NCBI RefSeq assembly: GCF_018131225.1
Contig: NZ_JAFCMM010000007.1
Location: 1 to 64,000 of the forward strand
Direction: 5' to 3'
Length of the DNA stretch: 64,000 nucleotides
DNA from: Bradyrhizobium sp. U87765 SZCCT0048
GTDB lineage: Bacteria; Pseudomonadota; Alphaproteobacteria; Rhizobiales; Xanthobacteraceae
Shown here: positions 26,795-35,693 of the stretch, one piece after another
Layout: each line of letters opens with the position of its first letter
Position numbering within the stretch: position 1 is the stretch's first letter
The notes under the pieces: model-generated
What the model was told of the DNA's origin: nothing
Seen by the model: the letters and a program-made list of their open reading frames with translations, nothing else
Database searches by the model: none
Translations under genes and position numbers: made by a program

Positions 26795-28429
26795 CTAGAC
26801 CAGCGGACGCAGGTCCTTGCGCAGGATCTTGCCGACGTTGGATTTCGGCAGCGCCTCGACCAGGCGCACTTCCTTCGGCACCTTGTAGGCCGTCAGTTCG
26901 CGCCGGCAGTGGGCGATCACGTCGGCCTCGGTCACGGCCGCGCCCGGCATCTTCACCACGAACAGCACGATCGCTTCGCCGGTCCTGTCGTCGGGGCGGC
27001 CGACGCAGGCGCATTCGGCGACGCCGGCGCAGGCGGTCGCGACCGCCTCGATCTCGTTGGGATAGACGTTGAAGCCGGAGACGATGATCATGTCCTTCTT
27101 GCGGTCGACGATCCGCAGGAAGCCGTCGCGATCGAACACGCCGACATCGCCGGTGCGGAAATAGCCGTCGGCGGTGAAGGCCGCGGCGTTGGCGTCGTCC
27201 TTCTGCCAGTAGCCACGCATCACCTGCGGCCCGCGCACGCAGACCTCGCCGGCTTCGCCGAGGGCGACCTCGACGTCGTTCTCGCCCAGCAGCTTGATGT
27301 CGGTGGAGGGAAACGGCAGGCCGACGGTGCCGGAAAAGCCTTCGCGCGTCATCGGGTTGAGGGTGAGGACCGGCGAAGTCTCCGACAGGCCGTAGCCTTC
27401 GAGGATGTCCTTGCCGGTGAGCTGCTTCCACTTCTCCGACGTCGTCGGCAGCACGGCGGCGCCGCCGCCGATCGCGACCTTGAGACGGGAGAAATCGACC
27501 TCGCCGATGTTGGGCTGCATCAGCAGGCCGGCGAACAGCGTGTTGACGCCGGTCAGGACGGTGGGGCGCGCCTGTTTCAGGATGTCGATGAATCCCGCCA
27601 TGTCGCGCGGATTGGGCACCAGCCAGTTGTCCGCGCCGAGCGAGAAGTAGGTGATGAAATTCACCATCAGCGCGAAGATGTGATAGAGCGGCAGCGCCGT
27701 GACGATGATCTCTTCGCCCGGGCTTTGGGCATCGGGCATGAACGCCCTGTACTGCTCGGTGTTGGCGACGAGGTTGCGATGCGACAGCGCTGCGCCCTTG
27801 GAAAGCCCGGTGGTGCCGCCGGTGTATTGCAGGAACAGGATGTCGTCGCCGGTGAGCGGCGGGGACGCCAGGGGAAGCGTCGCGCCCTTGGTCAGTGCCT
27901 GCGCGAACGCGGTCGCATTCCCGAGCCGCGCATCGACCGGCGGACTGGCGAGCTGCGCCGCGGTGCCGTCCGTCAGGCCGACGGTGATGACATGTTCGAC
28001 GCCGGTCTGGCCGATGATCTCGGCGAACGTCGCCGAGACGCCGGCAAAGACGACGATGGCCTTCACCCCGGCATCGTTGAGCTGGTGGGCGAGCTCGCGC
28101 GGCGTGTAGAGCGGGTTGACGTTGACCTGGATGGCGCCGGCCCGGATGATCCCGAGCATGGCCAGGGGAAACGCCGGCAGGTTCGGCAGCATCACCGCGA
28201 CGCGGTCGCCCTTGCGGACACCGAGCGTCGTCTGCAGGAAGGCCGCGAAGTCGCGCGACAGGCGGTCGATGTCGGCATAGGTCAGCGTCTGGCCAAAGCA
28301 GCGGAAGGCGGGCCTGTCGGCATAGCGCGTCATCGCCTGCTCGAGCATGGCAAGCACGGAAGGATGAGCATCCGCATCGATCTCGGCCGGGATCTGTGTG
28401 CCGTAGCTGGTCAGCCAGTGCCTGGTCAT
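26795..28429 (-). CDS. fadD: Long-chain fatty-acid CoA ligase, FadD type
   Basis: 544 residues, AAGGA upstream. The phrase MLPNLPAFPLAMLGIIRAGAIQVNVNPLYTPRELAHQLNDAG is close to E. coli FadD. AMP-binding motif LQYTGGTTGLSKGAALSHRN, EGYGLSETSPVL, YFRTGDVGVFDRDGFLRIVDRKKDMIIVSGFNVYPNEIE (fatty-acyl signature) and SNVGKILRKDLR with the C-terminal catalytic Lys are all present. Activates fatty acids for beta-oxidation or lipid synthesis at the inner membrane. Convergent with the LysR gene. Confidence 0.9.
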   Translation of the reverse strand: MTRHWLTSYGTQIPAEIDADAHPSVLAMLEQAMTRYADRPAFRCFGQTLTYADIDRLSRDFAAFLQTTLGVRKGDRVAVMLPNLPAFPLAMLGIIRAGAIQVNVNPLYTPRELAHQLNDAGVKAIVVFAGVSATFAEIIGQTGVEHVITVGLTDGTAAQLASPPVDARLGNATAFAQALTKGATLPLASPPLTGDDILFLQYTGGTTGLSKGAALSHRNLVANTEQYRAFMPDAQSPGEEIIVTALPLYHIFALMVNFITYFSLGADNWLVPNPRDMAGFIDILKQARPTVLTGVNTLFAGLLMQPNIGEVDFSRLKVAIGGGAAVLPTTSEKWKQLTGKDILEGYGLSETSPVLTLNPMTREGFSGTVGLPFPSTDIKLLGENDVEVALGEAGEVCVRGPQVMRGYWQKDDANAAAFTADGYFRTGDVGVFDRDGFLRIVDRKKDMIIVSGFNVYPNEIEAVATACAGVAECACVGRPDDRTGEAIVLFVVKMPGAAVTEADVIAHCRRELTAYKVPKEVRLVEALPKSNVGKILRKDLRPLV

Positions 28430-28729
28430 CGAAGCTCAATCCTTGATGGTCGGCGCCCCGCGTGACGCGGCTGCGGGACGATGTCGTGAATTCGTCCGGT
28501 CGGTGACGCCCGGACGGGAGAATTGCGGAGTGCCTAGCCGAAGCGGGAGGCGAAGTGAAGTCCGACTTGCTGACGACGGGAACGCTGCGGCAATCGGTCA
28601 GCCGACGCGCGCGGCAGCCTTAATTTCGCGGCGCGGACAGACGATGGACGGCGTGGAATATTCGTCCATCCGGCGCCGGCTGCGCGCCATGGCACCGCTG
28701 TCTGCGGGATGCGATCTGAAGGAGGCGAT
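28430..28729. other. 300-bp gap with no recognised element
   Basis: Lies between the fadD start and the acyltransferase stop, both on the minus strand, so it should contain the fadD promoter. An open frame on the plus strand has no coding support. Nothing else was seen. Confidence 0.4.
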
Positions 28730-29902
28730 CTACAGGATGCGCGTCGCGCCGGGGATGCGGCGCAGCGCGGCGGTGACCGCCCAGCTCGATGCCAGCGTGC
28801 CGACGAACACGATCAGCACCTTCAGGCTGACATGCATGGTGCTCGGCAGCAGCGCGTATTGCAGCCACAGGCAGGGGATATAGTGAAAGACGTAGATGCC
28901 GTAGGCGTCGGCGCGCAGCGGATCGAGCAGGTTCTTCTCACCCTGCGCGAAGCGCAGGAACAGTGCCAGGATGGCGACGCTGATGGTGACGCAGGCCAGC
29001 GCATAGACCACGCCGTAGCTGCTCTGCCACCAGAACGGCGGCGCGCCGGCAAGATTGCCGAGGCGCATGCGGCGGAAGTTGATCAGCACGGTCAGCGCGG
29101 TGAATGCCACCGCCGCCATGGCCACCCAGGCCCACCAGTGGCGTGCGAGATGGCCGGCCCGCGCCAGCAGGCCCTTGTCGATGTCGGCGGCGCCGATGCC
29201 CATGCCGGCGAAGAAGAACACGCCGTACAGCACCACGCGGCTTGCCTGCACCTGCAGCGGCCCGAAATTGAACCAGCTCACCGCGCCGAAGTGGAAGAGC
29301 ATCGGCACGTAGGCGATGGCGGAGGCGACGAACAGCGCGCCGACGAACAGCCAGGGCCGCGCGGTCGAGGCCGTCGACAGGCGATTGATGGCGGTGATCA
29401 GTCCCGGCGCCAGCAGCACGACCGGGATCGCGATGAGGTCGAGCAGCAGCAGGAACCAGATGAACCAGGTCGGGCCATCGAACCAGATGCCGCTGCGCAC
29501 ATTCTGCAGCCAGAACTCGCCGAAGCTCAGCTTTGCCGGCGTCAGGCTGAAGGAGGCATAGTAGGCGATCGGCATCAGCAGCAGGATCGCGGCGAGGAAC
29601 GGCACGCCGAGACGCAGCGCGCGATCACGCAGGAAATGCCCGACGCCCTTGCGCTGCAGGCTCGGCCACACGAACAGTCCCGACAGCAGGAACATCAACG
29701 ACATGAAGAAGGCGTCGTTGAACAGCGTCAGCAGGTTGAAGCCGATCCACTTCTGCGCGTCGACGATCGGCGCCGTCGACCACAGATAGTGGTTGGGATA
29801 GAAGCGGCCGAACGCGGTATACGCCACCACCGTGTGGTTGGCGAGCACCAGAACCGTGATGAAGGTCCGTGCGCGATCGAGCGCCGCATTGCGATCGGAC
29901 AT
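28730..29902 (-). CDS. Acyltransferase-3 family integral membrane protein
   Basis: 390 residues from the ATG at 29902. About ten hydrophobic spans. The N-terminus (RNAALDRARTFITVLVLANHTVVAY) has the Arg-X10-His arrangement of acyltransferase family 3 (OafA/NodX-like), and LMFLLSGLFVWPSLQRKG is a typical loop. Members O-acylate sugars or glucans at the inner membrane; the substrate here is unknown. It stands alone. Confidence 0.78.
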   Translation of the reverse strand: MSDRNAALDRARTFITVLVLANHTVVAYTAFGRFYPNHYLWSTAPIVDAQKWIGFNLLTLFNDAFFMSLMFLLSGLFVWPSLQRKGVGHFLRDRALRLGVPFLAAILLLMPIAYYASFSLTPAKLSFGEFWLQNVRSGIWFDGPTWFIWFLLLLDLIAIPVVLLAPGLITAINRLSTASTARPWLFVGALFVASAIAYVPMLFHFGAVSWFNFGPLQVQASRVVLYGVFFFAGMGIGAADIDKGLLARAGHLARHWWAWVAMAAVAFTALTVLINFRRMRLGNLAGAPPFWWQSSYGVVYALACVTISVAILALFLRFAQGEKNLLDPLRADAYGIYVFHYIPCLWLQYALLPSTMHVSLKVLIVFVGTLASSWAVTAALRRIPGATRIL

Positions 29903-30058
29903 GGCTTGCCGCTTCCCCCTGCCTGATGGTTCGACCTTAGGGGACTCCATGCGGGTGCGGAAGCCGAAACGCAAGCCCCGTGCGCACCAGGCACAATTAC
30001 CGATGACCGGCGGATGACGTGGCATCCGCCGGCAGGACGTGCGGCGGACCGATCGCGA

Positions 30059-30421
30059 TCAGTTGGTCAGTTGCTGGATCGTCACCTTGTCGGGATAGAA
30101 GGCGAGATGCCCGGCGATGGCACGAACCGCATCATAGGGCTGCTCGTAGGTCCAGATCGCATTCTCCAGCGTCTTGCCGTCCACGGTGATGCTGAAATAG
30201 CTCGCGTCGCCCTTATAGGGGCAGTGCGTGGTGTGGTTGGTGCGCGTCAGCAGCGCCATGTTGGCGGCCTCGCGTGGCAGGTACTCGACGGCCGGATAGC
30301 TCGCCTCTTTCAGGGTGAGCGAACGGCCGGTCTCGGCGACCACCGTTTCGCCGACGGAGACCCGGACATGGTTGGGGTTTGACGCGATCGTGATGGGATG
30401 GTCGGGGCCGGGAACTTTCAT
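30059..30421 (-). CDS. DUF427 domain protein
   Basis: 120 residues from the ATG at 30421. HPITIASNPNHVRVSVGETVVAETGRSLTLKEASYPAVEYLPREAAN followed by HTTHCPYKGDASYFS and NAIWTYEQPYDAVRAIAGHLAFYPDKV is the conserved DUF427 core. Cytoplasmic, function unknown for the family. Divergent from bolA. Confidence 0.88.
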   Translation of the reverse strand: MKVPGPDHPITIASNPNHVRVSVGETVVAETGRSLTLKEASYPAVEYLPREAANMALLTRTNHTTHCPYKGDASYFSITVDGKTLENAIWTYEQPYDAVRAIAGHLAFYPDKVTIQQLTN

Positions 30422-30666
30422 GAGGGAAGGCCTGTCCTGATGCTTTTTTGGGAGGCGGTTCTGGAGCGGTTTGAGGAGGGAAACGATCCTGGAAGCCGGG
30501 CGCGGCTGTCCCGTCCCCGGGCGGGGACGGGGTGCGACCACGCAGACCGTGGATATAGTACCTCCGAGGGGGTCCGGAAGACGTGACGGGGCCCGCCGAT
30601 CGCGTTAAATTTGGCTGCGATCAGGCGCGGCACGGGGCCGCAGGGCGATCGCTGGAGTACTCAGAA

Positions 30667-30903
30667 ATGCCTATGGATGCGCGGGATATCGAGGCCATGA
30701 TCAAGGCGGCCATTCCCGACGCTGAGGTCACGATCCGTGACCTTGCGGGGGACGGTGATCACTATGCCGCGACCGTCATCTCCGAATCGTTTCGTGGCAA
30801 GTCGCGGGTGCAGCAGCACCAGATCGTCTACCAGTCGCTGAAGGGCCAGATGGGCGGCGTTCTGCATGCCCTGGCGCTGCAGACCGGGACGCCTGAGGCG
30901 TGA
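30667..30903 (+). CDS. bolA: BolA-family protein
   Basis: 78 residues from ATG 30667 (GGAG 9 bp upstream; ATG 30673 is an alternative). MDARDIEAMIKAAIPDAEVTIRDLAGDGDHYAATVISESFRGKSRVQQHQIVYQSLKG is a short BolA2-like sequence with the conserved F.GKSRVQQHQIVY. Such proteins pair with CGFS monothiol glutaredoxins to handle [2Fe-2S] clusters. The partner grxD is about 4 kb downstream rather than next door. Confidence 0.9.
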   Translation: MPMDARDIEAMIKAAIPDAEVTIRDLAGDGDHYAATVISESFRGKSRVQQHQIVYQSLKGQMGGVLHALALQTGTPEA

Positions 30904-30937
30904 GCTCGCGCGGAGCGGCCGCAGGCCGCCGCACGGC

Positions 30938-32128
30938 ATGAACGAGGGTGGACGCCGCTCGGTGCTGCGGGTGCGCGAGGCGCACCAGCACAGCCGCGTC
31001 ACCGCGGTCGAGCTGTTCTTCGACCTGGTGTTCGTGTTCGCGGTCACCCAGATCTCCCATGCCCTGCTGAAGGATTTCTCGCTGCTCGGCGGCGCACGGG
31101 TCACCGTGCTGTTCCTGGCAGTGTGGTGGGTGTGGATTTTCACCTCCTGGGTCACCAACTGGCTCGACCCGGACCGCACGCCCGTGCGCATCCTGCTGTT
31201 TCTGCTGATGCTCGGCGGCCTCGTGCTGTCGACGTCGCTGCCGGCGGCGTTTGACGCGCGGGGACTGGCGTTCGGCGTCGCTTTTGCCGCCATGCAGGTC
31301 GGCCGCTCGGCGGTGACGCTGTGGCTGCTGCCGGCCTCCGAGCAGGGCATGCGGCGCAATTTCATCCGTATCCTGGCGTGGCTGTCGGTCAGCGGCGTGC
31401 TGTGGATCGCGGGCGGCCTCGCCGACCCGCAGGCGCGGCTGGTCCTGTGGGCGCTGGCGGTGCTGATCGAGTACCTCGGCCCGGTGTCGCGCTTTCGCAC
31501 CCCCTGGCTCGGCGCCTCGACCATCGACGACTGGAATGTCGAGGGCGGTCACATGGCCGAGCGCTCGTCGGCGTTCATCCTCATTGCGCTCGGCGAGTCG
31601 GTCGTGGTCACCGGCGCGACCTTCGCCGATCTCGCCTGGTCGGGGCCGACCATCGCCGCCTTCGTCGCCTCGTTCGTCGGCAGCATCGCGATGTGGTGGA
31701 TCTATTTTCACAAGGGCGCGGAGGCGGGGGCCGAGCGCATCTCCAGCGCCAACGATCCCGGGCGCATCGCGCGGCTCGCCTACACCTACTTTCACATGCC
31801 GATGGTGGCAGGCATCATCATGTCGGCGGTGGCCGACGAACTGGTGCTGGCCCATCCGGAAGGCCATACCGACCTCAAGACGATTCTCAGCGTGGTCGGC
31901 GGACCGCTGCTGTTCCTGATCGGCACCATCCTGTTCAAGCGCACGATCCGCGGCCACTGGCAGCCGTCGCATGTCGTCGGCATCGCCGCGCTGCTGGCGC
32001 TCGCCGCCGGCGGCGAACTGATGTCGCCGCTGGTGCTGTCGGTGCTGACGACCGTGGTGCTGATCGTGGTCGCGACCTGGGAGGCGATCTCGCTGGGGAC
32101 GGGCGCGGAGCCGGGCGGCCGCACCTGA
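30938..32128 (+). CDS. Low-temperature-requirement A (LtrA) family membrane protein
   Basis: 396 residues, around ten to twelve membrane spans. HQHSRVTAVELFFDLVFVFAVTQISH at ~17-42 is the LtrA signature, repeated in weaker form as HMAERSSAFILIALGESVVVTG. Function of the family is not established; it was named from a Listeria low-temperature phenotype. It begins 34 bp after bolA but without a good ribosome site. Confidence 0.85.
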   Translation: MNEGGRRSVLRVREAHQHSRVTAVELFFDLVFVFAVTQISHALLKDFSLLGGARVTVLFLAVWWVWIFTSWVTNWLDPDRTPVRILLFLLMLGGLVLSTSLPAAFDARGLAFGVAFAAMQVGRSAVTLWLLPASEQGMRRNFIRILAWLSVSGVLWIAGGLADPQARLVLWALAVLIEYLGPVSRFRTPWLGASTIDDWNVEGGHMAERSSAFILIALGESVVVTGATFADLAWSGPTIAAFVASFVGSIAMWWIYFHKGAEAGAERISSANDPGRIARLAYTYFHMPMVAGIIMSAVADELVLAHPEGHTDLKTILSVVGGPLLFLIGTILFKRTIRGHWQPSHVVGIAALLALAAGGELMSPLVLSVLTTVVLIVVATWEAISLGTGAEPGGRT

Positions 32129-32194
32129 GGGCGGAATTTCCCCTGAGAGGCTGAATCGAAAGCAGCCATGAAACGCGGCAATTGCTGTTGAACT

Positions 32195-32284
32195 CGTCAT
32201 GGCCGGGCTTGTCCCGGCCATCCACGTCTTTCTTACTGAGGTGCCCTTAAGTTGTGGATGCCCGGGACAAGCCCGGGCATGACG
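32195..32284. repeat. Dispersed palindromic repeat, family B, copy 2
   Basis: CGTCATGGCCGGGCTTGTCC .. GACAAGCCCGGGCATGACG, with inner CACGTCTTT. Sits between the convergent LtrA-family and egtD genes. Confidence 0.85.
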
Positions 32285-32312
32285 GAGAAAAACGTCTCAT
32301 GCTGTCGTGCGA

Positions 32313-33311
32313 TCAGTCCGCCTCGGCCCGCAGCGCATGCACCGAGAACATCGCGTCCGGATCGGTCCATGACTGCTGCGTGCGCCAGCCCGAGCTGCGC
32401 GCCAGCGCACTGAAGCGGTCGAGGCTGTATTTGTAGCTGTTCTCGGTGTGGATGGTCTCGCCGGTGCGGAACGGAACGCTGTGGCCGAGCACGCGCACGG
32501 TCTGCGCCTTGCGGCTGATCAGGTGCATCTCAATGCGATGGCGCTCGTGGTTGTAGACGGCGCGATGGGTGAAGCCGGAGAGATCGAAATTGCCGCCGAG
32601 CTCGCGGTTGATGCGCACCAGCAGATTGAGGTTGAAGCGCGCGGTGACGCCGGCGGCGTCGTTGTAGGCGGCCCGCAACAGCGTCTCGTCCTTCTCCAGG
32701 TCGATGCCGATGATCAGGATGGCGCCGGCGCCGAGCAGCGCGCGGGCGCTGCGAAGAAAGGCGCGGGCCTCGTCCGGCTCGAAATTGCCGAGGGTCGAGC
32801 CCGGGAAGAAGCCGACCTTGGGCATCGCCGCGACCTCGGCGGGCAGGGCGAACGCCGTGGTGAAGTCGGCGACCACCGGCAGCACCGTCAGGGCAGGGTA
32901 GTCATGCCGGAGATCGCGCGCCTGGCCGGCGAGGAATTCGCCGGAGATGTCGACGGGGACATAGGCGCCGAGGCGGCGGCCGAGCCGGCCGCGCTCCAGC
33001 AGCAGGCGCACCTTGGTGGTGGCGCCGGCGCCGAACTCGATCAGCGCCGCGCCATCGGGAATGATCGCGGCGATGTCCTTGCCGCGCGCCTTGAGAATGC
33101 CGAGCTCGGTGCGGGTCGGATAGTACTCCGGCAGCACGGTGATCTGCTCGAACAGAGCCGAGCCCGCGGCGTCGTAGAAGTATTTCGGCGACAGCACTTT
33201 CTGCTCGGGCTGGCCGAGCCCGGCGACGACATCGTCGGCGAAGGCGGTGTCGGCGGAGCCGTCCTTGCCGGCAAACGGACAGGCGGCCGCGGCGCTGGAA
33301 TGCATGTTCAT
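32313..33311 (-). CDS. egtD: L-histidine N-alpha-methyltransferase EgtD
   Basis: 332 residues from the ATG at 33311 (GGGAGAG 6 bp upstream). LSPKYFYDAAGSALFEQITVLPEYYPTRTELGIL is the EgtD entry motif, LIEFGAGATTKVRLLLE the SAM-binding loop, and FFPGSTLGNFEPDEARAFLR and a C-terminal FSVHALRAE complete it. It trimethylates histidine to hercynine, the first step of ergothioneine synthesis. It lies 97 bp downstream of egtB on the same strand, forming a two-gene unit. Confidence 0.93.
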   Translation of the reverse strand: MNMHSSAAAACPFAGKDGSADTAFADDVVAGLGQPEQKVLSPKYFYDAAGSALFEQITVLPEYYPTRTELGILKARGKDIAAIIPDGAALIEFGAGATTKVRLLLERGRLGRRLGAYVPVDISGEFLAGQARDLRHDYPALTVLPVVADFTTAFALPAEVAAMPKVGFFPGSTLGNFEPDEARAFLRSARALLGAGAILIIGIDLEKDETLLRAAYNDAAGVTARFNLNLLVRINRELGGNFDLSGFTHRAVYNHERHRIEMHLISRKAQTVRVLGHSVPFRTGETIHTENSYKYSLDRFSALARSSGWRTQQSWTDPDAMFSVHALRAEAD

Positions 33312-33408
33312 CGCAATCTCTCCCACATGGCGCCTGGCCGGCGCCGTTGTCGTTTTCTCAGTGCGCAGCACCGCCGGAACGCCGTTCCGCGTGGCGCTGG
33401 CGTCTCCC

Positions 33409-34692
33409 TCAGACGACGTAATCGGCAAGCCGCAGCCCGGTGAATTGCCACCGGTGGTGCGGATAGAAGAAATTGCGATAGGTGACGCGGCTGTGGCCCT
33501 CGGGCGTGGCGAGCGAGGAGCCGCGCAGCACCAGCTGGTTCACCATGAATTTGCCGTTGTATTCGCCGAGCGCGCCTTCGATGGCGCGATAGCCCGGGTA
33601 GGGGGCATAGGCGCTGCGTGTCCACTGCCAGACGATGCCGAAGGCGTCGTTGAGCTGGCCGGCGCGGGCGGCGACTTCCCATTCCATCTCGGTCGGCAGG
33701 TGCTTGCCTGCCCAGCGCGCGAACGCGTCCGCCTCATAATAGCTGACATGGCAGACCGGCGCGTCGGGATCGACCGGCTGCAGGCCGCCCAGCGTCATGA
33801 TGTGCCAGGCGCCGTCGACCTGCCGCCAGTGGCCCGGCGCGTCCCATTCCTCGCTGGTGACCGCGGCAAAGCCGTCCATCAGCCACAGCGTCGGCGTGCG
33901 GTAGCCGCCATCGGCCATGAAGGCGAGCCACTCACGGTTGGTCACGAGGTTGCGGGCAAGCTTCACCGGGCCGACGAGGGCACGGTGCACGGGGCGTTCG
34001 TTGTCGAAGTGGAAGGTGTCGGGGGCGTGCCCGATGCTGTGGATGCCTTCGGTCAGCGCGACTTCGGCGGCGCCGTCGCGGCGCGGCGCGGGGAAGGTCC
34101 AGCCCGGCTGGTAGGCGGGCGGAATCGGATTGTGGGCGAATACGTGCAGGATGTCGGTGAGCATCAGCTCCTGGTGCTGCTGCTCGTGGTTCAGCCCGAC
34201 CTCCATCAGCGGCGCGATCCTGCCCAGCGTCGCGTCATCGGCGCTGGCGAGGAAGCGCACCATGGCGGCGTCGACATGGCGGCGATAGGCCGCGACATCC
34301 TCGACGCCGGGGCGGGTCAGGAGGCCGCGCTGGTTGCGGGCGTGCCGCGGGCCCGCCGATACATAATAGGAGTTGAACAGGTAGGCGTAGTCCGGATGAA
34401 ACGGCACGTAGCCCTTGCAGTGCTCACCGAGCAGGAACTGCTCGAAGAACCAGGTGGTATGGGCGCGGTGCCACTTGGCCGGGCTGGCGTCGGGCATCGA
34501 CTGGACGGTCTGGTCCTCCGCCGACAGCGGCGCGGCGCGGCGCTCGGTCTCGTCCCGGACGGTGCGGAAGGCCTCGATCAGGCTGGCCGCCAGGGAGCGG
34601 CCGGACGCCCCCTCATCGAGGAAGGGCGACGGGGACAGGCCGGAAACGGGCGAGCGGGGGGCCGGGGCGGCGGTCGTGGCTGCTTTCGTCAC
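33409..34692 (-). CDS. egtB: Hercynine oxygenase EgtB (ergothioneine synthesis)
   Basis: 427 residues. N-terminal DinB-like domain with the iron-binding His set: [17 protein letters not shown] (His78) and [15 protein letters not shown] (His169, His173). C-terminal FGE-sulfatase-like domain (~200-427): [37 protein letters not shown], and [38 protein letters not shown]. It joins hercynine to gamma-glutamylcysteine or cysteine through a sulfoxide. No egtA, egtC or egtE is in the window, as is common in bacteria with an egtB-egtD pair only. Confidence 0.93.
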   Translation of the reverse strand: [427 protein letters not shown]

Positions 34693-34939
34693 GCAGAACT
34701 CCGATTTGGGAGAAGAACGTGGCTGCCGGGGCTCGGTTCCGGAGCAAGGTGTTTCGGTAGATAGGAGGTGGCGCCGGTAAGGGAAGGGGCGGCCCTGCGA
34801 TCTTTTGGGGGACAGGTGGGGGCGGGGCAGCCATGCGAAGCCCCCGCGGCCGGGAAAACATTTGGGCGGCGGAGGCGTTTTTGCTACATATATCAGTCAG
34901 TAGGCCGGTCCGTTGGTCCCGGCGCACAAGGACGAGATC

Positions 34940-35275
34940 ATGAGCATCGAGCAATTCATCGATAACGAAGTGAAGTCGAACGACGTCGTGCTGTTCATGA
35001 AGGGCACGCCGCAGTTCCCGCAATGTGGTTTCTCGGGCCAGGTGGTCCAGATTCTCGACCACATCGGCGTTCCCTACAAAGGCCTCAACGTCCTCGAATC
35101 GTCCGACCTGCGCAACGGCATCAAGGACTATTCGAACTGGCCGACCATTCCTCAGCTCTACGTCAAGGGCGAGTTCGTCGGTGGCTGCGACATCGTCCGC
35201 GAGATGTTCCAGGCCGGCGAGCTGCAGCAGCTGTTCACCGACAAGGGCGTGACGCTGCATCAGGCTGCGGGCTGA
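34940..35275 (+). CDS. grxD: Monothiol glutaredoxin, CGFS type
   Basis: 111 residues from the ATG at 34940 (AAGGA upstream). [22 protein letters not shown] carries the CGFS active site (Cys29), and [23 protein letters not shown] the glutathione-binding part. It carries [2Fe-2S] clusters, usually with a BolA partner. The long gap from bolA is discussed in the findings. Confidence 0.95.
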   Translation: MSIEQFIDNEVKSNDVVLFMKGTPQFPQCGFSGQVVQILDHIGVPYKGLNVLESSDLRNGIKDYSNWPTIPQLYVKGEFVGGCDIVREMFQAGELQQLFTDKGVTLHQAAG

Positions 35276-35693
35276 GCCGCGCTTTCGACGTCTGACGTCG
35301 CATTGTCCGGGCCGTGTCGCGATCGACCATCGCGGCGCGGCCCGATGCTTTTGGGCGGTGGCTTCGGCCCGCCGCGCCCGATGTGCGGTCCCCTCGCACT
35401 TCGTTGCGTGACGTTCGCGGTCGCCTCGTCCCATCGCTGCCTCGCATGGCCACGGCCTCCCTCGGGCCGCGCCGGTCGCGCGCACCATCGAACGGATCGC
35501 GCGGCGAGGTCTTGGTGAAAGTTGCGCGGCGCGGATACGCTTGCGGTGCGGCTGACGGTTGCTGCACCGCGGTCGCGACGTCGCCATGGCGCGTGTGATG
35601 GGCGCCTCGCCGCTTTGCTTGCGCCGTCATCCACGGTCGATACACTTCTGGTCAAACTTGGGCGACAGACCGGGATTCGGGGAGCTTCACCAG
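35276..35693. other. 418-bp gap upstream of the serine hydrolase cluster
   Basis: No gene with coding character found; several overlapping frames on both strands are Arg-rich and mutually inconsistent. It should hold the promoter of the first hydrolase gene. No terminator hairpin was spotted after grxD. Confidence 0.4.

Noticed and set aside
28443-28883. Plus-strand frame in the gap beside the acyltransferase gene
   Set aside because: Runs into the opposite-strand gene, has no ribosome site and no similarity I can recognise.
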